A DNA stretch of 64,000 bases from Cellulomonas sp. JZ18 (GCF_009720485.1 NZ_CP045245.1:2046001-2110000), one strand, 5' to 3'; shown: positions 20,007 to 31,227, counted from the stretch's first letter. Notes: generated by a model from the sequence alone, not told the origin. Translations and numbers: made by a program.

Positions 20007-20614
20007 CGTGCCGCCTCCCGGACCTGACGGCGGACCGTCGCGACCCGCTGCACGACCGTCACGGCCGACGCGGCCGCCAGGAGCGCGAGGACGACCGTCA
20101 TGACCGCGGTCGGCGCGCCGAGCCCGACCACGACCGCCGCGAGGAGCACCGCGAACAGCCGGTCGGCGCGTTCGGCGATGCCGCCGCTCGCGGTCATGCC
20201 CAGGCCCTCCGCCCGCGCACGGGCGTACGGGACCACCGACCCCAGCACCAGGCACACCAGCGCGAGGAGCGCCGTGACGCGGTCGTCCCCGCCACCGGCG
20301 TACCAGACGACCAGGCCGGAGAAGATCGCGGCGTCGCCGAAGCGGTCCAGCGTGGAGTCGAGGAACGCCCCCCACGGCCCGGAGCGCCCCGAGCGGCGCG
20401 CCATGACGCCGTCGAGGGAGTCGGTGAGCGAGAAGACGGTGATGACGAGCGCGCCCAGCAGCAGGTGCCCGGTCGGGAACGCCCACAGGGCGGTGACGAC
20501 GACCCCCAGCGTGCCCGCCACCGTCACCGCGTCGGGCGAGACGCCCGCGCGCAGGAGCGCGTCGGCGAGCGGGGTCCACAGGCGCGTCATGGCGCCGCGC
20601 AGTCGGCTCAGCAC
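20003..20614 (-). CDS. pgsA: CDP-alcohol phosphatidyltransferase, phosphatidylinositol (phosphate) synthase
   Basis: Integral membrane enzyme joining CDP-diacylglycerol and inositol phosphate. The catalytic motif DG(X)2AR(X)8G(X)3D(X)3D is seen as DSLDGVMARRSGRSGPWGAFLDSTLDR. Several hydrophobic segments follow. The PI-type identity is inferred from the neighbours (PatA-like and PimA), since the motif alone is shared by all CDP-alcohol transferases. The GTG start lies 7 bases after the HIT gene stop. 203 residues. Confidence 0.88.
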   Translation of the reverse strand: MLSRLRGAMTRLWTPLADALLRAGVSPDAVTVAGTLGVVVTALWAFPTGHLLLGALVITVFSLTDSLDGVMARRSGRSGPWGAFLDSTLDRFGDAAIFSGLVVWYAGGGDDRVTALLALVCLVLGSVVPYARARAEGLGMTASGGIAERADRLFAVLLAAVVVGLGAPTAVMTVVLALLAAASAVTVVQRVATVRRQVREAAR

Positions 20615-20621
20615 GGGCGCG

Positions 20622-21191
20622 TCACTCCCCCGCGACGGGCCACGCGGCGGCGAGGCGCGCGCGGGTGTCCGCCAGGAGCTCGGGCAGCGCGCGCGTGCGC
20701 GCGACGATCGGCAGGAAGTTGGCGTCCCCGCCCCACCGGGGCACGACGTGCTGGTGCAGGTGCGCCTGGATGCCCGCCCCCGCGACCTCGCCCTGGTTCA
20801 TGCCCAGGTTGAACCCGTGCGGCGCGGACACCTGGCGCAGCACCCGCATGGCCGTGCGCGTCAGCGCGGCGACCTCCGCGACCTCGTCGTCCGTCAGCTC
20901 CGTGTAGTCGGCGACGTGGCGGTACGGGCAGACGAGGACGTGACCGCCGTTGTACGGGTAGAGGTTGAGCACGACGTAGGCGACCTCGCCGCGCGTGACG
21001 ACCAGCCCCTCCTCGTCGGTCAGGCCCGGCGCGCGGCAGAAGGGGCAGCCCTCCCCCGGCGCGTCGTCGGCGGGCTTGTCCGCGCCGCCGATGTACGCCA
21101 TCCGGTGCGGCGTCCACAGCCGCCCGAACCCGTCGGGGACGCCCGGCAGGCCGCCGGCGTCCTCGACCCTCAGGTCGTCGGGCACCTGCAC
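20622..21191 (-). CDS. HIT-family hydrolase (Ap4A phosphorylase-like)
   Basis: Nucleotide-binding hydrolase with the histidine triad QAHLHQHVVPRW. N-terminal part has RLWTPHRMAYIGG and a Zn-like CPFC motif, then VVLNLYPYNGGHVLVCPYRHV. This form, ~189 residues long, regularly sits between thrS and pgsA in actinobacteria and is described as an Ap4A phosphorylase-type HIT protein. GTG start three bases after the thrS stop. The exact substrate is not shown by sequence. Confidence 0.88.
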   Translation of the reverse strand: MQVPDDLRVEDAGGLPGVPDGFGRLWTPHRMAYIGGADKPADDAPGEGCPFCRAPGLTDEEGLVVTRGEVAYVVLNLYPYNGGHVLVCPYRHVADYTELTDDEVAEVAALTRTAMRVLRQVSAPHGFNLGMNQGEVAGAGIQAHLHQHVVPRWGGDANFLPIVARTRALPELLADTRARLAAAWPVAGE

Positions 21192-21194
21192 GGC

Positions 21195-23210
21195 TCAGAC
21201 CTGCACACGGTCGCGGACGGCGGCGACGATGCGGTCGACCGCCTCGTCCACCGGCACGCCGTTGTCCTGCCGGCCGTCGCGGTAGCGGAACGAGACGGCA
21301 CCGGCCTCGGCGTCCTCGCCGCCCGCGATGAGCACGAACGGGATCTTCTGCGTGCTGGCGTTGCGGATCTTCTTGCCGAAGCGGTCGTCCGACCGGTCGA
21401 CCTCGGCACGGATCCCCTCGGCGCGCAGCCGCGCGACGACCTCGTCGAGGTACGGCTCGAACGGCTCCGCGACGGGCACGGCGAGCACCTGGACGGGCGC
21501 GAGCCAGGCCGGGAAGGCGCCCGCGTAGTGCTCGGTGAGCACGGCGAAGAACCGCTCGATCGAGCCGAACAGCGCGCGGTGGATCATGACGGGGCGCTGG
21601 CGCGAGCCGTCCGGCGCCGTGTACTCGAGCTCGAACCGCTCGGGCAGGTTGAAGTCGAGCTGGATGGTCGACATCTGCCAGGTGCGGCCGATCGCGTCCT
21701 TCGCCTGCACGGAGATCTTCGGCCCGTAGAACGCCGCGCCGCCCGGGTCCGGGACGAGGTCGAGGCCCGAGGCCTCGGCGACCGAGCGCAGCGTCTCGGT
21801 GGCCTCCTCCCACACCTCGTCCGAGCCCACCGACTTCTCGGGGTTGCGGGTCGACAGCTCGAGGTAGAAGTCGTCGAGGCCGTAGTCCTTGAGCAGGTCC
21901 AGGACGAACGTGAGCAGGCTCGTCAGCTCGTCGCGCATCTGCTCGCGGGTGCAGTAGATGTGCGCGTCGTCCTGGGTGAAGCCGCGGCCGCGCGTCATCC
22001 CGTGCACGACGCCGGACTTCTCGTACCGGTACACCGTGCCGAACTCGAACAGGCGCAGCGGCAGCTCGCGGTAGGAGCGCCCGCGCGACCGGAAGATCAG
22101 GTTGTGCATCGGGCAGTTCATGGGCTTGAGGTAGTAGTTCTGCCCCGCCCGCTTGACGTGCCCGTCCGCGTCGCGCTCCTCGTCGAGCTGCATGGGCGGG
22201 TACATGCCGTCGGCGTACCAGTCCAGGTGGCCGGAGATCTGGAAGAGCTGCTCCTTGGTGATGTGCGGGGTGTTCACGAAGGAGTAGCCCGCCTCGACGT
22301 GCCGCCGACGCGAGTACTGCTCCATCTCCATGCGGACGATGCCGCCCTTGGGGTGGAACACCGAGAGGCCGGACCCGATCTCCTCGGGGAACGAGAACAG
22401 GTCGAGCTCGTTGCCGAGGCGGCGGTGGTCGCGGCGCTCGGCCTCCGCGAGGCGCTCGAGGTACGCCTTGAGCTCGTCCTTGGTCGGCCACGCGGTGCCG
22501 TAGACGCGCTGCAGCTGCGGGTTCTTCTCCGACCCGCGCCAGTACGCCGCCGCGGAGCGGGTCAGCTGGAAGCCGTTCCCGATCAGCCGGGTGCTGGGCA
22601 GGTGCGGTCCGCGGCACAGGTCCTGCCAGACGACCGTCTCGGACTCGCGGCCGGCGCCCCGGACGTTCTGGTAGATGGACAGGCCGCCGAGACCGACCTC
22701 GACCGACGCGCCCTCGGCGGCGTCCGACGCCTCACCCTTCAGCCCGATGAGCTCGAGCTTGTACGGCTCGTCGGCGAGCACCTCGCGTGCCTGCGCCTCC
22801 GTGACGTCCCACCGCCGGAAGGTCTGCCCCTCCTTGACGATGCGGTTCATCACCTTCTCGAGGGCCTTGAGGTCCTCGGGCGTGAACGGGGTCTCGACGT
22901 CGAAGTCGTAGTAGAAGCCGTCGGTGATCGGCGGGCCGATCCCGAGGCGCGCCTTCGGGTTGACCTCCTGCACGGCCTGCGCGAGGACGTGCGCGGCCGA
23001 GTGCCGCAGCACCGCGAGGCCGTCGGGCGAGTCGATCGTCACGGCCTCGACGTTCGCACCCGCCGGCAGGGGCAGCGCGAGGTCCTTCAGCTCGCCGTCC
23101 ACGCGCACGACGACGACGTCCCGGCGGTCGCCGAACAGGTCCGTGCCCGTCGTGCCCGCCTCCACCTGTCGTGCGACGCCGTCGACGGTGAGGTCCATGA
23201 GTTCGGGCAC
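21195..23210 (-). CDS. thrS: Threonyl-tRNA synthetase
   Basis: Charges tRNA-Thr and proofreads mischarged serine. Domains in order: N-terminal TGS domain ([13 protein letters not shown]), the editing domain with [15 protein letters not shown] and the second-site GFYYDFD, the class II core with [13 protein letters not shown] (zinc Cys/His), [57 protein letters not shown], and the anticodon domain. 671 residues, complete. GTG at 23210 has AAGGAG 9 bases upstream; an ATG four codons on is the alternative. First gene of the run down to the LemA-like gene. Confidence 0.95.
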   Translation of the reverse strand: MPELMDLTVDGVARQVEAGTTGTDLFGDRRDVVVVRVDGELKDLALPLPAGANVEAVTIDSPDGLAVLRHSAAHVLAQAVQEVNPKARLGIGPPITDGFYYDFDVETPFTPEDLKALEKVMNRIVKEGQTFRRWDVTEAQAREVLADEPYKLELIGLKGEASDAAEGASVEVGLGGLSIYQNVRGAGRESETVVWQDLCRGPHLPSTRLIGNGFQLTRSAAAYWRGSEKNPQLQRVYGTAWPTKDELKAYLERLAEAERRDHRRLGNELDLFSFPEEIGSGLSVFHPKGGIVRMEMEQYSRRRHVEAGYSFVNTPHITKEQLFQISGHLDWYADGMYPPMQLDEERDADGHVKRAGQNYYLKPMNCPMHNLIFRSRGRSYRELPLRLFEFGTVYRYEKSGVVHGMTRGRGFTQDDAHIYCTREQMRDELTSLLTFVLDLLKDYGLDDFYLELSTRNPEKSVGSDEVWEEATETLRSVAEASGLDLVPDPGGAAFYGPKISVQAKDAIGRTWQMSTIQLDFNLPERFELEYTAPDGSRQRPVMIHRALFGSIERFFAVLTEHYAGAFPAWLAPVQVLAVPVAEPFEPYLDEVVARLRAEGIRAEVDRSDDRFGKKIRNASTQKIPFVLIAGGEDAEAGAVSFRYRDGRQDNGVPVDEAVDRIVAAVRDRVQV

Positions 23211-23283
23211 GGGTCCAGGCTCCTTGTCGTGCGCCCGCGCCGCGGGGCGCGGCAGGTCGGCGGGGCGCCGAGCGGGCGGGTCG

Positions 23284-23289
23284 ATGCTA
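23284..23289 (-). promoter_or_regulatory. Probable -10 (TAGCAT) inside a dyad upstream of thrS
   Basis: TAGCAT on the minus strand lies in the spacer of a perfect 6-bp dyad (GGGTCG/CGACCC, 23278-23296), about 70 bases before the thrS start. No T-box-like leader is present. Confidence 0.4.
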
Positions 23290-23327
23290 CCGACCCGACC
23301 CGGGCGGCCCGTACGGGAAACCGTGCG

Positions 23328-25378
<2,051 letters not shown>

Positions 25379-25407
25379 GTCCGGGAGTCTTCCACGCGGG
25401 CGCGGAC

Positions 25408-25486
25408 GTGCAGGTCGAGGGCGTGCAGGTGGAGGGCGTGCAGGTGGCGGGCGTGCGCCGCCGAGGGTGGGCGCCGCCGAGGGTGG
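25408..25486. repeat. Short tandem repeats upstream of nadE
   Basis: Three near-identical 15-base units (GTGCAGGTGGAGGGC type, 25408-25452) are followed by two perfect 16-base units (GCGCCGCCGAGGGTGG, 25455-25486). They lie in the gap between tRNA-Val and nadE. Confidence 0.7.
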
Positions 25487-25584
25487 GCGCCGCGCGACGT
25501 CAGCCCGGGGCAACGAACCCGAGACGACGACGGCCGGGACGACGACGGCCCCCGACCGTCGTGGTCGGGGGCCGTCGAGGCGGG

Positions 25585-25656
25585 TGGGCGATACTGGGTT
25601 CGAACCAGTGACCTCCTCGGTGTGAACGAGGCGCTCTACCACTGAGCCAATCGCCC
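25585..25656 (-). tRNA. tRNA-Val (CAC)
   Basis: Cloverleaf on the minus strand: 7-bp acceptor stem GGGCGAT/ATCGCCC, D-arm with GGCTCAGTGGTAGAGC, anticodon stem CCTCG/CGAGG with loop TTCACAC (anticodon CAC), and T-arm GGTTCGAACC. The CCA end is not encoded. Confidence 0.93.
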
Positions 25657-25991
25657 GTGCCGCACTCCGTGGAGCGCTGCGGTGCACGATGCTAGCCGAC
25701 GTCCCGGGCAGTTGGCGAAACGCGCCCCGCCCAGGCGCCGGAGCGGGCCGCGGCGCGCGTCGCCGGGCACGGTGGACGCGCCGCACACCCCGGCCCGACC
25801 GGGGTCGTCGTCACTCTGGTCACGCACGTCCCACGCCCACTACCCTGCGCGAGGGACGGAGGGGGCACCGTGGCCACCGGCGCGCGTCCGGCCGGGTGAA
25901 CTGTGCGCACGGACCGGTCCAATCGGGCACGTGCACTGCCATGATGTGAACTCCGAGCCCAGGTGTGGGCGCCGAGCACCAGGAGGACCCG
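25657..25991. other. 335-base gap without a recognised gene
   Basis: Holds the 5' side of tRNA-Val and the leader of the SsgA-like gene. I see no open frame with coding character and no clear dyad; a TACCCT at 25841-25846 is the only candidate -10 and is weak. Confidence 0.5.
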
Positions 25992-26420
25992 ATGACGGAT
26001 TCGTCGTACGACGTCGTCGAGGTCGTCGCCATGCAGCTCATCGGGTCCGACGCGAGCGTCATCCCCGTCTCCGCCGAGCTGTCCTTCCGGACCAGCGACC
26101 CGTACACCGTGCGGGCCGTCTTCACCGGCGCGCACACGATGTCCACGTGGCTGCTGGGGCGCGAGCTGCTCGCGCTCGGGGTGCACGCCACCGCCGACGC
26201 GCCCGCCGGCGCGGGGGACGTCCAGGTGTGGCGGGACGACGACCCGGACTACACGCTCGTCTCGCTCAGCGGTGTCGAGGGCAGCGCGCTGCTCGCGGCG
26301 TCGACCGAGCCGCTCCTGCGGTTCCTGTCCGCGACCGAGGCCCTCGTGCCCGCGGGGTCCGAGTCCGACCGGATGGAGGGCGAGATCAGCGCCCTCATCG
26401 CGGCGCTGCTGACGGCCTGA
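25992..26420 (+). CDS. SsgA/SsgB-like cell division regulator
   Basis: SsgA-like proteins (SALPs) steer septum placement and wall remodelling in sporulating actinobacteria and occur in some non-sporulating ones. The 142-residue protein has the family pattern: VIPVSAELSFRTSDPYTVRAVF, a central TWLLGRELLALGVHA, GDVQVWRDDDPDYTLVSLSGVEGSALLAA and TEPLLRFLSATEALVPAG. The ATG at 25992 is preceded by AGGAGG with 7 bases spacing, which decides the start. It stands alone, convergent with pabC across a terminator. Whether it acts in division here is inferred from family membership. Confidence 0.85.
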   Translation: MTDSSYDVVEVVAMQLIGSDASVIPVSAELSFRTSDPYTVRAVFTGAHTMSTWLLGRELLALGVHATADAPAGAGDVQVWRDDDPDYTLVSLSGVEGSALLAASTEPLLRFLSATEALVPAGSESDRMEGEISALIAALLTA

Positions 26421-26436
26421 CGCTCCGACCACCACC

Positions 26437-26468
26437 GGCCGGTCCCGCCCCCACGGGCAGGGCCGGCC
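26437..26468. terminator. Hairpin between convergent ssgA-like and pabC
   Basis: A 14-bp stem with one wobble and one mismatch (outer arms GGCCGG/CCGGCC) and a CCAC loop. It can serve both strands. Confidence 0.55.
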
Positions 26469-26515
26469 GTCGTGCTGTGGCCCCGCCCTCAGGGCCGGGC
26501 CCCGGCGTGGGTCGG

Positions 26516-27384
26516 TCAGGGGTCGAGGTCGTCCGCCGCGCGCGCCTGGAACAGCCGCTGCGCCTCGAGCGAGAGGGGGCCCGGCGTGACGTCCACGTCG
26601 TCGAGGCGCACGACCGGGCACACGTTGCGGATCGAGCCGCTGAGCGCCAGGTGCGCGCGGCCGGCCGCGACGTCGTCGAGCACGGTCCACGGCAGCTCGT
26701 CCGGGGCCGCCTCGCGCACCGGCAGCCCGGCCTGCGCCGCCCACTCCAGGAGCAGGGCGCGCGTGATGCCCGCGAGGCAGCCGGTCTCCAGCGACGGCGT
26801 CAGCAGCTCCCCGCCGGTCTCGACGAAGACGTTGGAGCCCGTCCCCTCGCTGAGGCGTCCGCGCGTGTCCGCGAGCAGCGCCTCGTCGGCGCCCGCCGCC
26901 TGCGCGCGCGCCAGCGCCACCACGTTCTCCGCGTAGGACGTCGTCTTGAGCCCCGCGACCGCGGAGCGCTCGTTGCGCACCCAGGGCACCCGCACGACAC
27001 GGGAGGTCTCCGACCGGCGCGCGGGGCCGGCCACGACGACGACCGTCGGCCGCTGCTGGTCGGCGGGGAGCCGGAACGAGCCCATGGGCCCCGGCCCGCC
27101 CGTGACGGTGATCCTCAACCGGCCCGCGTCCGGTGCGGCCGCCAGGACCTCGTCGACGGCGGCCCGCACGGCGTCCTGGGGACGGACGGGAGGCCGAGGC
27201 CCGCCGCGGACCGGTCGAGCCGCGCCAGGTGCCGCGTGAGCGCGAACGCCCGGCCCGCGTACACCGCGCACGTCTCGAAGACCCCGTCGCCGACGGTCAG
27301 CCCGTGGTCGACGGCGGTCAGCACCCGGTCGTCCGGGTCGTGCAGGCGGCCGTCCGCCCAGATCACGTGCTCCACGCCCGTCAT
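26516..27384 (-). CDS. pabC: Aminodeoxychorismate lyase-type PLP enzyme, one-base frameshift in the read
   Basis: Branched-chain-aminotransferase fold IV protein that releases 4-aminobenzoate from aminodeoxychorismate for folate. The N-terminus (IWADGRLHDPDDRVLTAVDHGLTVGDGVFET) is in one frame; the rest (QDAVRAAVDEVLAAAPDAGRLRITVTGG, GLKTTSYAENVVALARAQ with the PLP lysine, EALLADTRGRLSEGTGSNVFV) is in another. The switch lies at the G4 run 27178-27181, and one added C restores the join LGLPSVP-QDAV. The ATG start overlaps the pabB stop, so pabB-pabC are coupled. The exact role (PabC or a related aminotransferase) rests on this coupling. Confidence 0.85.
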
Positions 27385-28502
27385 CCTGCCACCGGCGGCC
27401 CGTCGACGGCCGCGGGACCGTCGGAGGAGGCGAGGGCCACGAGGCGAGAGGCCTTGAGCTCGGTCTCGGCCCACTCGGCGGCCGGGTCGCTGTGCCACGT
27501 GATGCCCGCGCCGGTGCCGAAACGCAGGACGTCGTCGGCCCACCAGAACGTGCGGATGCCGACCGCGAGCTCGGCGCGCACGTCGCCGTCCCGTCCCACC
27601 CGCACCCAGCCGACGAGGCCGCAGTACGGGCCGCGCGGCACCGGCTCGAGCGCGTCGATCAGCCGCAGCGCCGAGCTCTTGGGCGCGCCGGAGACCGAGC
27701 CCGGCGGGTACGTCGCGTCGAGCACGCGCGCGACGAGGTCGGGGGCGGAGCGCACGCCGTCCGCGAGGTCGCCGGTCACGGTCGACACGAGGTGGACCAG
27801 GCCGGGGTGCTCCTCGACGTCGAGCAGCCGGGCGACGCGCACGGTCCCCGGGCGGCACACGCGCTGCAGGTCGTTGCGCACGAGGTCGGTGATCATGACG
27901 TTCTCGGCGCGGTCCTTGGGGCTGAGCCCGCCGGCGGTCGCCGCCGTGCCCTTGATCGGGGCCGAGGTGAGCGTGCCGTCCTGGATGCGCAGGAACAGCT
28001 CGGGCGAGGCGGTGACGACCCAGCAGCCCGGGTCGTCGTCCGACGCCGGCACGTGCACACCGCCCGCGTAGGGGGCCGGGTTGCCCGCTGCGAGGCGCGC
28101 GGCGAGGGCACCGGCGTCGGGTGCGGCGGCGCCCGCGGGCAGCGGCGCCGACAGGACCCGGCAGAGGTTCGCCTGGTACACGTCCCCCTCGCGCACGTGG
28201 TCGCGGACGCGCTGGACGGCGGCCACGTAGGCGTCGCGCCCGAGGGACGTCGTCCACGCGTCGCGGGCGGGCCCGTGCCACTCCCCCGGACCACCCGCGG
28301 CCACGTCGGCGTCCGGGGCAGGGCGCACGTCCGCGAACCGCCACGCCTCGACGCGCCCCTCGAAGGTGCCGACGAGTGCCCACCACCCCGGCGTCGCGAG
28401 CGCCGTCGGGTCCGCACGGACGTCCACGTGCGCCACGACGCCGCTCGCGCGCACGCCGGCGAACCAGGCGCGGCCGGGGCGTGAGGAGGAGGGGGCGGGC
28501 AC
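27381..28502 (-). CDS. pabB: Aminodeoxychorismate synthase component I (chorismate-binding)
   Basis: Converts chorismate plus ammonia to aminodeoxychorismate. The catalytic C-terminal domain is clear: YVAAVQRVRDHVREGDVYQANLCR, SPELFLRI, IKGTAAT, DRAENVMITDLVRNDLQRVC, PPGSVSGAPKSSALRLID, and GIRTFWW. The N-terminal part is short, about 90 residues, so this is the compact form of about 373 residues. I chose the GTG at 28502 because it starts seven bases after a TAGGTT -10 element with no Shine-Dalgarno sequence, the leaderless pattern. The glutaminase partner (PabA) is not in the window. Confidence 0.9.
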   Translation of the reverse strand: MPAPSSSRPGRAWFAGVRASGVVAHVDVRADPTALATPGWWALVGTFEGRVEAWRFADVRPAPDADVAAGGPGEWHGPARDAWTTSLGRDAYVAAVQRVRDHVREGDVYQANLCRVLSAPLPAGAAAPDAGALAARLAAGNPAPYAGGVHVPASDDDPGCWVVTASPELFLRIQDGTLTSAPIKGTAATAGGLSPKDRAENVMITDLVRNDLQRVCRPGTVRVARLLDVEEHPGLVHLVSTVTGDLADGVRSAPDLVARVLDATYPPGSVSGAPKSSALRLIDALEPVPRGPYCGLVGWVRVGRDGDVRAELAVGIRTFWWADDVLRFGTGAGITWHSDPAAEWAETELKASRLVALASSDGPAAVDGPPVAG

Positions 28503-28509
28503 GGCCGAC

Positions 28510-28515
28510 AACCTA
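28510..28515 (-). promoter_or_regulatory. -10 element (TAGGTT) giving a likely leaderless pabB transcript
   Basis: TAGGTT on the minus strand ends seven bases before the GTG at 28502. Confidence 0.45.
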
Positions 28516-28660
28516 CCGAGACCGCGGTCGCCCGGGACCGTGCGCCCGCCCCCACGACGCCCCGGCCTGCACCGACGCGTCGGCGACCGTTCCACGGGGG
28601 TTCGTCCGGAGGTCGAGCGCCCGTCGGGCAGGACGTGGTCCAGGGCACACCGGAGCCGGT

Positions 28661-28690
28661 TGGACTCCTGCGTCGAACCTGGTCTAGAGT
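28661..28690 (+). promoter_or_regulatory. Probable promoter of the tRNA-Gly-Cys-Val cluster
   Basis: A -35-like TGGACT (28661-28666, preceded by T) is followed after 18 bases by TAGAGT (28685-28690). The first tRNA begins 45 bases downstream. Confidence 0.5.
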
Positions 28691-28734
28691 CTTCGACGCA
28701 CCCCGGAACGCCGGAAACGGCGGGACGGAGATGT

Positions 28735-28806
28735 GCGGACGTGGCTCAGTGGTAGAGCATCACCTTGCCAAGGTGAGGGTCGCGGGTTCGAATCCCGTCG
28801 TCCGCT
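28735..28806 (+). tRNA. tRNA-Gly (GCC)
   Basis: Acceptor stem GCGGACG/CGTCCGC, D-arm GGCTCAGTGGTAGAGC, anticodon stem CACC/GGTG with loop TTGCCAA (anticodon GCC), T-arm GGGTTCGAATCCC, discriminator T. CCA is not encoded. Confidence 0.95.
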
Positions 28807-28855
28807 CGGAGGATCATCCGCCGGCTCCCGAGCCGATGTGGACTCCGGTTCCACC

Positions 28856-28926
28856 GGTGGAGTGGCCGAGAGGCGAGGCAGCGGCCTGCAAAGCCGTATA
28901 CACGGGTTCGAATCCCGTCTCCACCT
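28856..28926 (+). tRNA. tRNA-Cys (GCA)
   Basis: Acceptor stem GGTGGAG/CTCCACC, anticodon arm GGC-CTGCAAA-GCC (anticodon GCA), T-arm GGGTTCGAATCCC, discriminator T. Confidence 0.95.
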
Positions 28927-28942
28927 CGTAGCACTCCCCCAT

Positions 28943-29017
28943 GGGCGATTGGCGCAGCGGTAGCGCGCTTCCCTGACACGGAAGAGGTCACTGGTTCGAA
29001 CCCAGTATCGCCCACCA
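28943..29017 (+). tRNA. tRNA-Val (GAC) with encoded CCA
   Basis: Acceptor stem GGGCGAT/ATCGCCC, D-arm GGCGCAGCGGTAGCGC, anticodon stem CTTCC/GGAAG with loop CTGACAC (anticodon GAC), T-arm GGTTCGAACCC, then A and CCA. Its 3' end and terminator are duplicated in diverged form at 34228-34320. Confidence 0.95.
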
Positions 29018-29086
29018 GCATCACCGCAGGTCAGAAGCCGTCACGGAGAGATCCGGGGCGGCTTCTCCGCTTTCCGGGGACCGGTG
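28993..29086 (+). repeat. Left copy of diverged direct repeat (tRNA-Val 3' end plus terminator), possible att site
   Basis: From the T-arm of tRNA-Val through the terminator hairpin and its tail. Aligns with 34228-34320 at roughly 80 percent by eye, including shared blocks GTTCGAACCC, CACCGCAGGTCAGA and GGAGAGATC. Confidence 0.6.
29033..29066 (+). terminator. Terminator of the tRNA cluster
   Basis: Stem AGAAGCCG/CGGCTTCT with an 18-base GC-rich loop, followed by TCCGCTTTCC, 16 bases after the CCA of tRNA-Val. Confidence 0.6.
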
Positions 29087-29224
29087 TGCAGCGACGGGTG
29101 CGGCAACCCGGCAGCGAGGGTCGAGCGGCGCGCCCGTCGGGGACCTGAGGACGAAGGCCGTGGGCGACCAGGGCTGTGGGCTCGTGCCCGATCGCCCGTC
29201 CGTCCCGACGCGCTCGCCTCCGCG

Positions 29225-29884
29225 TCACCGCGTCGGGCAGCTCCGCTCCGCCGGCTCGTCGTACTCCGGGGCCGCGCGGTCGGCCGCCTCCTGCGGCGTG
29301 GCGGCGACACCGTTCTCGCGGATGTCCCTGATCAGCCAGTCCATCTCGAGGATCTCCCGCCGCTGCGCCTCGCTGATCTCCACGGCCAGCTCGCACACCC
29401 GCACGTCCTCGATCTGCGCCCGCTCGGAGCGCGTGATCGCCAGGGAGTGGTGCGGGATCATCGCGCTCATCCAGTCGGTGTCGTCCACGGTCGCCTGCGT
29501 GCGGTCCAGGGCGACGCCGCCGCCGAGCAGGAGCAGGCTCCCGACGACGACGGCGACGTTGGCCCGTGCGCTGCGGTACATGTTCAGCATCCAGGCGAGC
29601 ATCACCAGGCCCATGGCGCCGCCCATGGTGAGCGCCATGAACAGCCGGCTCTCGCTCCACCGGACATGGCCCCACTCGTAGGTCCCGGCGTACATGACCG
29701 CGTACATCACGACCATGCCGGTGAGGATCATCGCCGTGAACCGCAGGTACGTCCCCCGTCCCTGCATGCCGGCGTGCCCGCCCCCACCGTGGTGCCCGGT
29801 GCCGCTGCCGTGGCCGTCCGGTTCGCCGGACGGGTCGTGGCCCGACCCGCGCCGGCTCGACGCCTCGTGGTCGTTGGTCGACAC
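29225..29884 (-). CDS. DUF305 protein with His/Gly-rich N-terminus and membrane helices
   Basis: A 219-residue membrane protein. The first 40 residues are His/Gly-rich (GHGSGTGHHGGGGHAGM), suggesting metal contact. Three membrane helices follow (FTAMILTGMVVMYAVMYAG, LFMALTMGGAMGLVMLAWML, ANVAVVVGSLLLLGGGVAL). The C-terminal DUF305 region has the family marks DTDWMSAMIPHHSLAITRSERA and EMDWLIRDI. DUF305 proteins often occur with copper-handling genes, but the function is not established. GTG start with GGAGGA upstream. First gene inside the repeat-bracketed island. Confidence 0.8.
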   Translation of the reverse strand: MSTNDHEASSRRGSGHDPSGEPDGHGSGTGHHGGGGHAGMQGRGTYLRFTAMILTGMVVMYAVMYAGTYEWGHVRWSESRLFMALTMGGAMGLVMLAWMLNMYRSARANVAVVVGSLLLLGGGVALDRTQATVDDTDWMSAMIPHHSLAITRSERAQIEDVRVCELAVEISEAQRREILEMDWLIRDIRENGVAATPQEAADRAAPEYDEPAERSCPTR

Positions 29885-30062
29885 AGGACCGCTCCTCCCG
29901 GATCGTCGGCGTGCCCGTGGCGGACCACCACGGCCCTCACGACGCTAGGCAGCCCCCCACGTCCTCGCACGTCCGACGGCGTCGGCGGTCCCGTCCCTCG
30001 AGGACGACTCGCTGCGGAGATTCACGGGTCGGGTACGGGAGCGCGCTCCAGGTGGCGCGCTC

Positions 30063-30586
30063 TCAGGTTCGAGCCACGTCGGGCCCCCAGCCCAAGGTCC
30101 AGCTCTGCTCCGGCACCTCGCCTGCTGCGGCGCTGAACTGCCGCAGTGCCGCGAGCAGCTCGTCGCGGTGCTCGGGGTCATCGAGCCGAGGATGCGGCCG
30201 ATCTCCTCCCGTCGCGCGTCGGACACCCTCTGGACGAGCGCCAGCCCGACAGGGGTGATCGAGACGACCACCGAGCGACGGTCGTCGCTGGACCGGGCGC
30301 GCTCGAGCAGCCCTCGCCGTTCGAGGCGGTCGCACTGACGCGTCGCGGTCGACGTGTTCACGGCGAGCAGGACGGCGAGGTCGCTGACGCGCTGCGGCCC
30401 GCGGGACGCCAGGACGACGAGGGAGCGGTACTGCGGGAGCGTGATCTCCGTGTCGCCGGCGGCCAGGGAGCGTGCGGCGACGGCGACCAGGACGCGGCTC
30501 GCGTTGAGGAATGCCTCGACGAGCGGCTCGTCCCACTCCTCGACGTCGCCCTCCCGCGTGCGGGCCGAGACGGTGGTGCGGTTCAT
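30063..30586 (-). CDS. MarR-family transcription regulator, one-base frameshift in the read
   Basis: DNA-binding repressor of the winged-helix MarR type. The fold is clear: VEAFLNASRVLVAVAARSL, LPQYRSLVVLASRGPQRVSDLAVLLAVNTSTATRQCDRLERRGLLERARSSDDRRSVVVSIT, then a C-terminal helix. The frame is lost at the G4 run 30174-30177 after RILGSM; with one added C the protein continues TPEHRDELLAALRQFSAAAG and ends normally at 30063. Left unrepaired, the reading runs on for about 70 off-frame residues. ATG with AGGAG 6 bases upstream. It may control the neighbouring transport genes; a candidate operator lies at 32676-32688. Confidence 0.75.
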
Positions 30587-30677
30587 CGGTCTCCTGGTGC
30601 CCTCCGACGTGCCACCGACGTCCCCGGACTGTGCGATCGCCACCCTAGTCGCGACGCCTGGGCCGGGCGGTGGCCGC

Positions 30678-31184
30678 TCACGACGCCGCGCCGTCGAGGG
30701 CCCAGCCGTCGCCGACCTGGTCACGGGTGACGACGCTCAGACTTCCGTCGCTCTCGAGCACCACGGCCGCGACCTGGTCGAGGCCGCCGACCCCGCTGCT
30801 GCGCAGCGCCTGCCGTACCTCGCTGCGCGTGAGGCGCTGGGACCGCAGGGCCGCGTCGTCGACGACGCCGTCACGGACGAGGAACGTCGGCCGGGCCGTG
30901 ACGAGGGAGCGACCGCGGCCGGCGCGTGCCGTCGTCCAGGACACGACCATCTGCAGCCCGGTGAGCAGGGCGAGGGCGACCGCACCCTCGGCCCAGGCCA
31001 CGTCGCTGCTCAGGAGGATCGTGGCGAGCGTGGAGCCGAGGGCCACGGTGACCACCAGGTCGAACGCGTTGAGCTTGGAGAGCGTGCGCTTGCCGGACAC
31101 ACGCAGCACCAGGACCAGGGCCACGTACGCCGCCGCGCCGACGGCGACCACCCGCCAGACGTCGTTCCACGAGTCGAACCACAT
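30678..31184 (-). CDS. DUF421 (YetF-like) membrane protein
   Basis: A 168-residue protein with three N-terminal membrane helices (VWRVVAVGAAAYVALVLVLRV, AFDLVVTVALGSTLATILL, AEGAVALALLTGLQMVVSW) and a soluble C-terminal domain with ARPTFLVRDGVVDDAALRSQRLTRSEVRQALRSSG and VVLESDGSLSVV, the DUF421 pattern. Family function is unknown; members are linked to spores or stress in Bacillus. I chose the ATG at 31184 (MWFDSWNDV). It follows the antiporter gene by 43 bases in the same direction, so they are probably co-transcribed. Confidence 0.8.
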   Translation of the reverse strand: MWFDSWNDVWRVVAVGAAAYVALVLVLRVSGKRTLSKLNAFDLVVTVALGSTLATILLSSDVAWAEGAVALALLTGLQMVVSWTTARAGRGRSLVTARPTFLVRDGVVDDAALRSQRLTRSEVRQALRSSGVGGLDQVAAVVLESDGSLSVVTRDQVGDGWALDGAAS

Positions 31185-31227
31185 GGTCAGGACCACCTCT
31201 CGTCGAGCATCGGGGGTCGCCCCGGCC

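Noticed and set aside
23211..23327. T-box riboswitch upstream of thrS
   Set aside because: The leader is about 70 bases with no T-box sequence or terminator/antiterminator pair.
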